A program made the translations under genes and the position numbers. From a virus: a stretch of DNA of 42,085 bases. The notes under the pieces were generated by a model that was not told the origin of the DNA, ran no database searches, and was given only the letters and a program-made list of their open reading frames with translations. Location of the stretch: IMG/VR virus record IMGVR_UViG_3300037421_000080, positions 1 to 42,085 of that record. One strand, 5' to 3'. Shown piece after piece: positions 24,765 to 32,654 of this stretch (position 1 is the stretch's first letter; each line of letters begins with the position of its first letter).

Positions 24765-25912
24765 AAAGGGAATCTCCTCCGGAACCGATCCTCGGCATGC
24801 CGATAAGCGGCGAAGACGAGGAGCTTATCCGCCATCTGCTGAAAGGCAGTGTCAGTATTCCCCGAGTCGGGCCTTCCCCTTTCGCCAGGGGCAAGTCCTT
24901 GTCGTACCGAACCAAGGATGTCGGAAGCCATCAAGGCGAGCCCTGCCAACCCGGCTGGACGAAGGAGGGCACCGGCTGCATTCCGGCAAAGAAAGAAACC
25001 GGAGAACAAACCGCCCCTGCGGCAAATAATCAGAGGGGAAGAGCGAATAAACCTGTAGGGAACGGGTCCTTCGTTGGAAAGCAGCGGGTCGAGCCGAAGC
25101 CCCCGCAGACAGAGCGGGAGCAGGCGGCGACCCCAGCGGCCAAGGAGCCAAAGGACACGGAGGAGAAGTACAAGATCAACGGCAAGTGGACGGAGGAGCG
25201 GGTGAGGGCGGTGCACAAGCCCCTGCTGGACAAGATGCGGGAGGGGGTGAAGAAGGCCCCCGACGGCAAGCCCGTCCTCTACATGACCGGCGGCGGCTAC
25301 GGCTCCGGCAAGTCCACCCTGCTCGACATGTTCCCGGAGGTCGCCGGCTTCCCGAAGGACAAGGCCGCCGCGATGCGTGCCGACCCGGACGCCCTGAAGC
25401 AGGGAATCCCCGAGTACCTGGAGAAGGGGGAGAAGCTGGACCCGATGGCGGCCACCTACGTCCACGAGGAGTCCAGCGACATCGCCAAGACGGGGGTGAA
25501 CGGGGGCCTGGCGGACGGCTACAACGTGATCTACGACACCTCCGGGGACACGGACCCAGACAAGCTGGCGGACAAGGTGGCGAAGTTCCGCAAGCAGGGG
25601 GCAACCCGCGTCGAGGCGAACTACGCCTTCTCCGGCTCCATCGACGAGTCGCAGCGGCGGGCGGACTACCGAGCGGAGCACAGCAAGGGGGCGCGGCGGT
25701 ACGTCCCGAGGGCGCTGCTGGAGGCGAACGCCAGGGAGGTCTCCAGGTGCTGGCTGAAGTCCGCCGAGCGGGGCATCTTCGACAAGCTGACCCTCTACAG
25801 TACGGCTGGGAAGTTTGGTGATCCCCCTGTGCTGATCGCCTCTGCGGAAAACGGCAAGATCACCGTACACGACCAGAAACAGTTCGATACGTTCAAGCAG
25901 TTAGGAGAGTGA
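24761..25912 (+). CDS. Zeta-toxin-type kinase with GPSPF/KSL/Cys cassette
   Basis: A 383-residue protein. Residues 1-80 hold the full cassette series: acidic leader, PRVGPSPFARGKSLSYRTK, then the C-x2-G-x7-C module (Cys62-Cys73). After a charged linker, residues ~145-345 are a zeta-toxin kinase: MTGGGYGSGKST P-loop (~175-186), RADPDALK (catalytic Asp), HEESSDIAK, YNVIYDTSGD and an Arg-rich late helix. Zeta toxins phosphorylate UDP-N-acetylglucosamine and block cell-wall synthesis. No epsilon-type antitoxin is recognised; the 63-residue gene after it is the only candidate by position. The kinase region is strikingly GC-rich (25150-25800), pointing to separate acquisition. Confidence 0.82.
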   Translation: MKRESPPEPILGMPISGEDEELIRHLLKGSVSIPRVGPSPFARGKSLSYRTKDVGSHQGEPCQPGWTKEGTGCIPAKKETGEQTAPAANNQRGRANKPVGNGSFVGKQRVEPKPPQTEREQAATPAAKEPKDTEEKYKINGKWTEERVRAVHKPLLDKMREGVKKAPDGKPVLYMTGGGYGSGKSTLLDMFPEVAGFPKDKAAAMRADPDALKQGIPEYLEKGEKLDPMAATYVHEESSDIAKTGVNGGLADGYNVIYDTSGDTDPDKLADKVAKFRKQGATRVEANYAFSGSIDESQRRADYRAEHSKGARRYVPRALLEANAREVSRCWLKSAERGIFDKLTLYSTAGKFGDPPVLIASAENGKITVHDQKQFDTFKQLGE

Positions 25913-25915
25913 CAG

Positions 25916-26107
25916 ATGGCGAAGTACGACTCGATCACGGGGGAGATGGCAGTAAAGATCACCTGTGACGTGGGGAACGGAGTGGCCCCGGAGGACAGCA
26001 AGATCGACTACGGGCCTGAGGAGCTGGCCTTCCGCAGGGAGGTGGAGGAGCAGTTCGCCGAGTATCGGAAGAAGGATCCGCAGGCGATTTTGGATGTGAG
26101 GGACTAA
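25916..26107 (+). CDS. Small acidic hypothetical protein
   Basis: A 63-residue acidic protein (MAKYDSITGEMAVKITCDVG, later PEELAFRREVEEQFAEYRKK). Starts three bases after the zeta kinase stop. It might act with the kinase, but nothing in the sequence shows this. The promoter of the following HNH gene begins within its last codons. Confidence 0.5.
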   Translation: MAKYDSITGEMAVKITCDVGNGVAPEDSKIDYGPEELAFRREVEEQFAEYRKKDPQAILDVRD

Positions 26108-26230
26108 AAAGCGATAATAGACTATCTGGAAAATGGGCCAGGCGGAAGTCATGAGCCGCTGGTTTGGTCTGGGTCGATCGTTTTAGTAGTTCTCCTTTCT
26201 TGGGCTATGCGATTGACCTAGCCTGCCCCA
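26090..26230 (+). promoter_or_regulatory. Promoter and structured leader of the HNH gene at 26253
   Basis: TTGGAT (26090) - 17 - GATAAT (26113) is a good promoter. The transcript would carry a fold closed by TGGGCCAGGC (26134) with GCCTGCCCCA (26221), ten positions with one C-C mismatch, enclosing GGTCGATCG (26172) with CGATTGACC (26210), nine positions including one G-U. The fold ends 22 bases before the start codon. Confidence 0.55.
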
Positions 26231-26252
26231 CTAACAAGAAAGGGCCTTCCCC

Positions 26253-26753
26253 ATGATCACGTTAGACTCGTTTTCCGACCAGTCTGATGAAGATGTCGTT
26301 TATCACTTACTATGGCTTCTGAGGAAGCTGACCGCTAGGCTAGTGAAGACCTCAAATTTGAAGAAGGGGACAAAGGAAACCCAAGTTCTTTGGTTGAGGC
26401 AAAGGCTTGGGGTTATGCTGAGGCAAGAAAAGATTGATGCGCAACAAATCCAAGATCAAATCGAGGAATGGCGAGAAAGCCTGTGCAATGCTAAGGAGCA
26501 AGAACGAATTTTGAAATTGAAGGAAAAAGTTAGAGCACGTGATGGCAACAAATGCGTTTGTTGTGGAATGACTGGTGTGGAGCACCAGAAAGCATACGGG
26601 TGCAGATTACACGTTCATCGAATTCTTCCCGGAGCGTGGTATACTATGCGAGGTACGGAAACACGTTGTAGAAAATGCCATTATGGTGTTCATGGGGAGA
26701 TGAGAAGACGAGAACATCTTGCCCGAGTTCGCCACTTTGAGAAAGCTGTTTAA
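26253..26753 (+). CDS. Free-standing HNH endonuclease
   Basis: A 166-residue protein. The N-terminal 90 residues are helical and basic. The C-terminal HNH has zinc Cys pairs (KCVCCG and CRKCH) with HVHRILPG between, a variant of the HVHHI motif in which the second His is Arg. The usual Asn is not obvious, so cleavage activity is uncertain. AT-rich, with its own promoter and leader, and inserted between genes of the polyvalent region. Likely a homing endonuclease or its remnant. Confidence 0.72.
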   Translation: MITLDSFSDQSDEDVVYHLLWLLRKLTARLVKTSNLKKGTKETQVLWLRQRLGVMLRQEKIDAQQIQDQIEEWRESLCNAKEQERILKLKEKVRARDGNKCVCCGMTGVEHQKAYGCRLHVHRILPGAWYTMRGTETRCRKCHYGVHGEMRRREHLARVRHFEKAV

Positions 26754-26767
26754 TCTAGGAGCTAACT

Positions 26768-26968
26768 ATGCCCGACATCCCATTCCGAATGAAAGATCTA
26801 GTGGACGCACTCGCTGAGAATCTGCACCCCTCCGACGAGGAGTTGGACGCTTACGATAGGGACCAGTTCGAGAGGGAAAGCCACTGCCCGCCCCTGGATT
26901 ACGGTAAGAAGCAGAAGAAGCCGGAGCCGAAGGTAGGCCCCTCTCCATTCAAGGATCGGGGGAAGTGA
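26768..26968 (+). CDS. Small acidic protein ending in a GPSPF cassette
   Basis: A 66-residue protein (FRMKDLVDALAENLHPSDEELD) ending PKVGPSPFKDRGK. Like the 71-residue protein at 20968 it is an acidic leader plus GPSPF, here followed directly by the gene at 26970, whose N-terminus repeats SPFLERAKSLRYFIK. A good AGGAG site precedes the start. It may be a leader module that has become a separate reading frame. Confidence 0.6.
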   Translation: MPDIPFRMKDLVDALAENLHPSDEELDAYDRDQFERESHCPPLDYGKKQKKPEPKVGPSPFKDRGK

Positions 26969-26969
26969 A

Positions 26970-29900
26970 ATGATCGCCGCATCACCATTCTTGGAGCGGG
27001 CCAAGTCCCTGCGGTACTTCATCAAGTCCCCCTGCGGCGTGGGCCAGAATCCCGGGCGTGACAAGTGCACAAAAGCGGACGGGGAGGGAGGAGGAGAGAG
27101 GAAGGGACCAGAAAGCTCTATCTCAATAAATGTTTTAACTAACAATTGGCGCGGCAGAGCTATGAGTAGCCTTGTGGAGAGAGAGCACGCTCAACTGAGC
27201 GAACACCGTGGTATTCGGCAGATCCTCGACAAGTATCCTGTTAGGGTTGAGATTGGCAGTGGTGAATTAGCCGATGACGGCGGTGAGTATAATGATGGCG
27301 TTATTTTGTTGAGTACGAAGTTTAGCGAGTCTAAACGATACGGCATTGGCGGCGACGTTCGCGTTACTGACGAGAGCCAGAGCGGGGCGTTTCGTCATGA
27401 ATTTGGCCACCACCTGGCTCAAGCAACCAGAGTTCAGGATGGAGCCTTTCTAAACGCCGTGTCAGAATCAATGAAATCGGAAGGACTTAATTTTAGCAGA
27501 GGGGCGGATCGTAGATCTTGGCTTTCAAAGCACATTTCAAAGTACGCCAGCACTAATATGGAGGAGGCCTTTTGCGAAGCTTTTGCCGGCTATACGCACA
27601 AAGATTATGGCAAGAAAGGAAAGTTGCCGCCTAAAATTGAGAAAGTGATGGAGCAAATCTTGACGGGAGGAGAAAAAACATCTGAACCTGTCGAACCTTC
27701 CCCCTCCCAAAAGCTCGGCTCCCCCGCACCCCGCCCCACCCGCCAGCAGGTCCAGGGCGTTCCCGACGCCGACGTGAAGAAGCTTCTGAAGATGGTCCGG
27801 GACATCGCTGGCCGCTACAACTTCGGCTCCCTCTCCGACCTCCGCAGCAAGCTCCCCTGGCCCCGCGAGACAGCCGACAAGGTGATCGGCAAGGCCCTAT
27901 GGGATGGCTACATCACGCTGCCCCAGTCTGAGGGCCGGTCCGTGGGAGGCAAGCCCGCCCTGTCCGAGGACGAGGAGAAAGCGTCCTTCCGGGACAACCA
28001 GGAGACGGGGGGCCGAGAGCGGACCTACGCCCACATCATCCTGAATCCGGAGGGGGAGAGGAGGATCACGGAGCCAGAGGCGCCTAGGGTGGGACCGACG
28101 CCATTCGAGAACCGAGCTAAGTCACTTCCCTACTTCACCAAAGCGATGTGCGAGGTAGGCCAGACAGCGGCCAGCACGGATTGCACTCCTGCGAGCAAAG
28201 AATCCTCTCACGAAGCTCCCGTCAAGCGTCGTGCCGAGAAGGGCAAGCTGTTCGCCGCCAAGCGGGAGGGCAAGGGCAAGGAAGCCAAAGTGGTGATGGC
28301 GGACGGCTCCCCTGCCCCGCCTCACATCAAGCCCGCCATGATCCCGCCTGCGTGGAGCCGAGTGAAGGTTAGCATGGACCCGGAAGCGGACATCCTGGTA
28401 CAGGGCAAGATGAAGAACAAGAAGGGTCAGTGGGCCAACAAGACGGTCTACAACGAAAAGTACCTCCAGAACAATCAAGCGGCGAAGTTCGGCAAGATCC
28501 ACGAGGCATTGTCCAAGAAGCAGGAGATAGCCGACCAGATTCAGAGAGCGCGGAACGATCCCACCACGAAGGAGGTTGCCGACGTTGTTTGGCTTATCGA
28601 GGAACAGGGCACTCGGCCGGATAGCGGGGGCGAGGAAAAGGGTGTGGAGGAGCTGTACGGGCAGCTGATGACTGCCGACAATATAGTAACCAAAAAAGAT
28701 AAAAAAGGTAAGGTTTCGATGGCCCTCAAATTTGGGGACAGGAAGATCCCCTTGAAGGACGAGGGAGTGAAAGCCGAGCTGTCGAAGCGTATGGAGTCGG
28801 GGGATCTGGAGGACAGCACGTTCTGGCTCAAGAGCTTCGGAGCATCCTCCCTGGAGGGGCGGCACGTTGTGGAATCTCCGGACGGAGTGCGACTGCGGTT
28901 CGTCGGGAAGGAGACGAAATTCCATGATCACTTGATCCATGACTCGGAGATGGCCAAGATGCTTCTGGATAGGAAGAAGGCGGCAGGAGACAAAGGCAAG
29001 CTGTTCAACACTGACTACGGGAAGGTCTTGAAATGGACGAAGTTGTTGGACGGGGGCGGCTATACTCCGAAGGATCTCCGCACTCTTAAGGGCACCAGCA
29101 TGGCGATAGAGGAGATCAAGAACATGGGGGAGTGTTGTGACTCTCCGGAAGAGTACAAGACGGCCGTGACGCTAGTCGCAGAGAAGGTATCGAGCGTGTT
29201 AGGAAACACCCCAGATATGGCCCTTATGACGTATATCAGTCCGGAAGTGTGGAGTGTCTGGAATGGAGCGGAGGAAAACCCCATCGGCGAGAAATCTTTG
29301 GAGTACCAGACTAAAAATCAAGGTCATTGGGTTACTCTAGAGAATAGCGGAACTCATGTGTTCATCGGAGAAGGAGGTCAGATAGAAAAAGGCCCTGAGT
29401 CTCTCGTAAATCAGAGTGTTGATGACATCAAGCCAAAAGTCGGACCTAGTCCGATGAAAGATCGGCCCAAGGTGGAGCCGCCGAGAACTGAATCAAAAGT
29501 GAAGAACAAGGAGAACAATGAAAAGTTGCCTGGAATCAACAGGCCGAGCGTAGCGTTCTATGAGGAGGGGAATATCTCAGTCAAGAAACACTATCAAACT
29601 GAGTTTAGGGCTTTTTTCGGTAAGGACATAGACGAGGGGACCGTAGCCGCGATGGTTAATGCCGTTGATGGGGCTAGTGTTACAGTGGAATTCTTAGGAA
29701 ACCTTAGTTATATGAAGGCCGAGACAAGTAGAACGGGAGTTCATGCCGAAAGAACATTCTATAGAAGAGATGGAAAGGTGTTTGTTAGGAATAATTTGTT
29801 CACGATAAATCCCACTTCTCCACATAAGGGACATGGAGTCCGGCTTTTTGTGAATCAGGTTCAAGCACTACGTAACTCTGGGGTGGACCATATAGAAACG

Positions 29901-30200
29901 TATGCATCTGGAAATGGGCAAATAGAGTCGGAATACAACGGATACTACACTTGGCCTAGAATGGGTTACGATGGCGTCATGGAGGAATTTTGCTACGAGA
30001 GATTGCCCGAGGAATTGCGGCAAAAGTTGGGGAATTCTCGCAGCGTGCTGGATCTGATGGCTTTGCCGGGAGGCAAGGCGGCTTGGAAGGAATACGGAGC
30101 TTCGTTCCAAGCTAAATTCGATCTGCACGAGGGTAGCAGGAGCATGAAAGTCTTGGAAGATTATGTTGAGGAAAGGAGGCAACGTGGAGAAGTCTTTTGA
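26970..30200 (+). CDS. Polyvalent-type protein: zinc metallopeptidase, topoisomerase IB and GNAT-like domains
   Basis: A 1076-residue mosaic. N-terminal SPFLERAKSLRYFIK cassette and Cys22 module. Residues ~55-235: metallopeptidase with HEFGH (His143, Glu144, His147) and a downstream EEAFCEAFAG. Residues ~257-325: winged-helix-like. A second cassette sits at ~373-410 (Cys394). Residues ~415-770: topoisomerase IB, with IPPAWSRVKVS, Arg549 in GTRPDS, YTPKDLRTLKGT (Lys701, Arg704), and NTPDMALMTYISPE with the active-site Tyr755 in the bacterial GNTP form. A WVTLENSGTHVF mini-module and GPSPM follow. Residues ~860-1076: GNAT-like domain with NGYYTWPRMGY. Overlaps the next gene by 17 bases. Confidence 0.75.
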   Translation: MIAASPFLERAKSLRYFIKSPCGVGQNPGRDKCTKADGEGGGERKGPESSISINVLTNNWRGRAMSSLVEREHAQLSEHRGIRQILDKYPVRVEIGSGELADDGGEYNDGVILLSTKFSESKRYGIGGDVRVTDESQSGAFRHEFGHHLAQATRVQDGAFLNAVSESMKSEGLNFSRGADRRSWLSKHISKYASTNMEEAFCEAFAGYTHKDYGKKGKLPPKIEKVMEQILTGGEKTSEPVEPSPSQKLGSPAPRPTRQQVQGVPDADVKKLLKMVRDIAGRYNFGSLSDLRSKLPWPRETADKVIGKALWDGYITLPQSEGRSVGGKPALSEDEEKASFRDNQETGGRERTYAHIILNPEGERRITEPEAPRVGPTPFENRAKSLPYFTKAMCEVGQTAASTDCTPASKESSHEAPVKRRAEKGKLFAAKREGKGKEAKVVMADGSPAPPHIKPAMIPPAWSRVKVSMDPEADILVQGKMKNKKGQWANKTVYNEKYLQNNQAAKFGKIHEALSKKQEIADQIQRARNDPTTKEVADVVWLIEEQGTRPDSGGEEKGVEELYGQLMTADNIVTKKDKKGKVSMALKFGDRKIPLKDEGVKAELSKRMESGDLEDSTFWLKSFGASSLEGRHVVESPDGVRLRFVGKETKFHDHLIHDSEMAKMLLDRKKAAGDKGKLFNTDYGKVLKWTKLLDGGGYTPKDLRTLKGTSMAIEEIKNMGECCDSPEEYKTAVTLVAEKVSSVLGNTPDMALMTYISPEVWSVWNGAEENPIGEKSLEYQTKNQGHWVTLENSGTHVFIGEGGQIEKGPESLVNQSVDDIKPKVGPSPMKDRPKVEPPRTESKVKNKENNEKLPGINRPSVAFYEEGNISVKKHYQTEFRAFFGKDIDEGTVAAMVNAVDGASVTVEFLGNLSYMKAETSRTGVHAERTFYRRDGKVFVRNNLFTINPTSPHKGHGVRLFVNQVQALRNSGVDHIETYASGNGQIESEYNGYYTWPRMGYDGVMEEFCYERLPEELRQKLGNSRSVLDLMALPGGKAAWKEYGASFQAKFDLHEGSRSMKVLEDYVEERRQRGEVF

Positions 30201-30351
30201 TGAACTTGAGATGGTGGTCGAACTCAAGGAGCTTCAAACTCGATTGAGGGGGATAAAGAACCCGGACGAGCGTCAGAGGACGATGGAGAAGATCGAGAAG
30301 CTGATTGAGGAAACTGGCTATGCCGAGGAACTTGGAGAGGATGTGGATTGA
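30184..30351 (+). CDS. Small acidic coiled-coil protein
   Basis: A 55-residue protein, Glu-rich and helical (EMVVELKELQTRLRGI). It uses a GTG start at 30184 with AAGGAGG just upstream, inside the end of the previous gene; an in-frame ATG at 30163 overlaps more. Its stop shares a base with the next ATG (TGATG). Role unknown; similar small acidic genes lie between the other polyvalent genes. Confidence 0.55.
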   Translation: MEKSFDELEMVVELKELQTRLRGIKNPDERQRTMEKIEKLIEETGYAEELGEDVD

Positions 30352-31478
30352 TGGAAATCCCCGGACTCGATGGTGTTGAAGTCTTCTTCGGTGACGCGGA
30401 GCGACCCCTGCCTAACTGGCGGGAGATCCTGCCCGAAGACGACTCAGACGGAGATGAACTCACCCCGGAGGAACGGGAGGCAGTGATCGGCATGATCGGC
30501 TTCGATCCGGCCGAGAAAGAGGAGGAGCCTACTCCGCCGAAGATCGGACCCAGTCCGTTCGCTAGCAGAAAATCTCTCAATTACAGGACTAAGGGTTGGA
30601 TCACTATCGGAGGTGAGCCTGCCCAGCACGGAGGTCGGAGCGAGCAGCACCACGGAGGCACGCCCGTCGAGCTGGACTCCAGCGGCAAGATCAAAAAAGG
30701 CCCCCAGGCTTTGAAAGGTAAGAAGCCAAGCGAGTTGAAGAAGCCAGCAGCGAAAGTCGGACCTAGCCCGATGGTGGAAAGGCCGAAGGTGGAGCCGCCA
30801 AAGACCGATACGAAGGAGGAGAAGAAGCCTGATCCAAGCAAGGCCAAAGCAAGCCTCACCGGGGAGAGAACAGAACGGGTGAAGAGTGTTCTGTCCAAGC
30901 TGTTTGGCAAGCAGAAGGACTATGGCAGCGTAATCGCCTCGATAGTAGCAGCCCCCGATGATGCCAAGGTGGATTATTACAGGGGGGAGGGCGACTCCGT
31001 AGTGATCGACATCGAGAACAAGGATTTCTTCATGTCGTGCCAGATAAACTCTGAGAACAACAAGGATGGACTCTACTTGGATGCCTTTTTTGGCAAGGCA
31101 GGCGCAAAAGGGAAGGGCGTCGGATCCCATGTGTTTGCCAACCAGGTAGAGCAGTGCCGGGCTGCTGGTTTGAAATCCATCAAGTGCTGGGCAGCAGGAA
31201 AGCCCGGCGGTGATATGAACGGCTACTATACCTGGCCTCGTATGGGATTTGACCAGGAGATAGACCCCAATACGGACTATGACTGGAAGGGGGATCCGGT
31301 CGAGAAGTTTCCGAATGCCAAGTCAGTCCAAGACATCATGAAGACGAGAGAAGGTCGGGAGTGGTGGAAGGCGAACGGAGGCAACCTGCACAATGCCAAG
31401 TTCGATCTGTCCGACGGCTCCCGTTCAATGCAAGTGTTCAATGCCTACATGGAAGAGAGGAAGGCGAGAAATGGCTGA
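30351..31478 (+). CDS. GNAT-like domain protein with GPSPF cassettes
   Basis: A 375-residue protein. Acidic leader (to ~60), PPKIGPSPFASRKSLNYRTK, a WITIGG...GGTPVEL...KKGPQAL mini-module (also present at 29320-29400 in the upstream gene), GPSPMVERPK, then from residue ~170 a GNAT-like domain: a GKGVGSHVFANQVEQ acyl-CoA-type loop and the diagnostic NGYYTWPRMGF. The same C-terminal pairing (KFDLSDGSRSMQVF here, KFDLHEGSRSMKVL in the gene before) shows the two domains are paralogs. Possibly an acetyltransferase acting on a host factor; catalysis unproven. Confidence 0.7.
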   Translation: MEIPGLDGVEVFFGDAERPLPNWREILPEDDSDGDELTPEEREAVIGMIGFDPAEKEEEPTPPKIGPSPFASRKSLNYRTKGWITIGGEPAQHGGRSEQHHGGTPVELDSSGKIKKGPQALKGKKPSELKKPAAKVGPSPMVERPKVEPPKTDTKEEKKPDPSKAKASLTGERTERVKSVLSKLFGKQKDYGSVIASIVAAPDDAKVDYYRGEGDSVVIDIENKDFFMSCQINSENNKDGLYLDAFFGKAGAKGKGVGSHVFANQVEQCRAAGLKSIKCWAAGKPGGDMNGYYTWPRMGFDQEIDPNTDYDWKGDPVEKFPNAKSVQDIMKTREGREWWKANGGNLHNAKFDLSDGSRSMQVFNAYMEERKARNG

Positions 31479-31587
31479 GAAGCGACCTTATGAAATCGAA
31501 TTGAGTGAAGAAGACGAACTGGCTCTTGAACGAGCTTGGCAGAAACTGGATGAGCAGGACAAGAAGGAAGAGCCTGAAAAGGATTGA
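31471..31587 (+). CDS. Very small acidic protein
   Basis: 38 residues (MAEKRPYEIELSEEDEL), highly charged. The start at 31471 overlaps the stop of the GNAT gene by eight bases. It ends within the -35 box of the next promoter. Plausible but weak. Confidence 0.45.
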   Translation: MAEKRPYEIELSEEDELALERAWQKLDEQDKKEEPEKD

Positions 31588-31614
31588 CGCAACCTCCCCA
31601 TCTCACGTTACAAT
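31584..31614 (+). promoter_or_regulatory. Promoter, TTGACG - 19 - TACAAT
   Basis: TTGACG (31584-31589) and TACAAT (31609-31614) with a 19-base gap. The sequence after the -35 box (CAACCTCC) is the same as at 34932, showing the two promoters are related. Confidence 0.65.
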
Positions 31615-31633
31615 TCATATCTAGGAGAACCCC

Positions 31634-31876
31634 ATGCCAGAAGCATTGCCGTTTCGTAAGCAGGTCGATCCAGTCCATGCCCCGGCACAGGAGGAGGTCG
31701 AGGCGAGCTTTCGTGATTCCCTCTCCGATTTGCTGGCTCTCCTCAAGGCGCTGGCTCCGAGCTGCCCCTCCACGGCGGACCTGGCGAATGTGGTCAAGAT
31801 AGGAACGGAAGATGATTCGCAGCTCAGATTCCTTCTTGGTCTACTTCAGAATATCCCACAAGATCGAAAACGATGA
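31634..31876 (+). CDS. Small hypothetical protein
   Basis: An 80-residue, mostly helical protein (FRDSLSDLLALLKALAP) with a good AGGAG site ten bases before the start and a dedicated promoter. No family recognised. Its 3' end nearly touches the convergent HNH gene, which seems to have inserted just downstream and may have separated it from the protease gene it once preceded. Confidence 0.6.
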   Translation: MPEALPFRKQVDPVHAPAQEEVEASFRDSLSDLLALLKALAPSCPSTADLANVVKIGTEDDSQLRFLLGLLQNIPQDRKR

Positions 31877-31881
31877 CTTGC

Positions 31882-32541
31882 TCATTTTCTTTTTGTCCAA
31901 AGTTGATTACCCGCTTGGAATCCAGCGGGTCGTATTTTTGCCATTACTTTGGGTTGACAGTGGCGGAAGGTTTTGCCGTTGAGGATCATTTTGACGTTTC
32001 CGCCGGTTATTCCAAAGACCTTGGCCACTTCTTCGCAGGTCATACCGGAATCATACAAGCGATGGATCTTGGGGATGTCAGAATCTTTCAATTTCGCCCA
32101 TCCCATAGTTTCGCCGTGGCACCAAGTACCATGTCGGATTCTGTCATCCGCGTTCTCTTGGTAAGTCCCCCACCGCAAATTCTTCAAGTGATTGTTACTC
32201 GGGTTTCCATCCAAGTGTCGGCATTCCATCCCTTCCGGACAAGGACCAACGAAAGCTTCCAAGACGAGAGTGTGGATTTGACAAACACGGCTCTTCCCGT
32301 GCTTGCTGATTTTGACGGAGAAATAGCCACGTTCGACTTCTCGAAGTTTCATCATTCTTCCCGGAATGAAACGACGATTGGTTCCGATCTTGACCCACTT
32401 GCTGAGAGACTTCAACCTGCCCCAATTCGAGACTCGGTAAAAACCAATGAAGTTGGGAAGATCCCTCCAGTATTCGTTTCTACCGTCGGGATGGGTTTGA
32501 ACTTTTTGTCGGAGAAGGAATCGGGTAGAATTGTCGTACAT
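31882..32541 (-). CDS. Free-standing NUMOD4-HNH homing endonuclease
   Basis: A 219-residue HNH_3-type nuclease. NUMOD4 (YRVSNWGRLKSLSKWVK) precedes the HNH core: QIHTLVLEAFVGPCPEGM, RHLDGNPSNNHLKNLRWGT, then ENADDRIRHGT. The C-terminal WAKLKDSDIPKIHRLYDSG and EVAKVFGITGGNVKMI form the DNA-binding helices. Same family as the gene at 18228, sharing the layout of promoter and leader but with low sequence identity, so they are separate acquisitions. Minus strand, inserted in front of the prohead protease gene. Confidence 0.88.
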   Translation of the reverse strand: MYDNSTRFLLRQKVQTHPDGRNEYWRDLPNFIGFYRVSNWGRLKSLSKWVKIGTNRRFIPGRMMKLREVERGYFSVKISKHGKSRVCQIHTLVLEAFVGPCPEGMECRHLDGNPSNNHLKNLRWGTYQENADDRIRHGTWCHGETMGWAKLKDSDIPKIHRLYDSGMTCEEVAKVFGITGGNVKMILNGKTFRHCQPKVMAKIRPAGFQAGNQLWTKRK

Positions 32542-32573
32542 GGCCTTAGTTCCTTTGCAACTAGGGTTGTGGT

Positions 32574-32639
32574 GACTGAGCAGGGGTCACGAGCCCCTAG
32601 CTCAGTCTTATATTCTACCCGATTCCGGGGGGTTGCGAA
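32574..32639 (-). promoter_or_regulatory. Promoter and hairpin leader of the HNH gene
   Basis: Minus strand: -10 TAGAAT (32612-32617), with a weak -35 TTCGCA 16 bases upstream (32634-32639). Then a hairpin of GACTGAGC/GCTCAGTC and GGGG/CCCC with a 7-base loop (32574-32607), followed by CCACAACC and AGGA before the ATG at 32541. The layout matches 18880-18952: one unpaired base on one side and two on the other between the stems, and ACGA in the loop. Confidence 0.55.
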
Positions 32640-32654
32640 AGGTCGAATTGCAGC

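Noticed and set aside
26253-26753. Group I intron around the HNH gene
   Set aside because: The flanking genes look complete, with own starts and stops, so no split exon can be shown.
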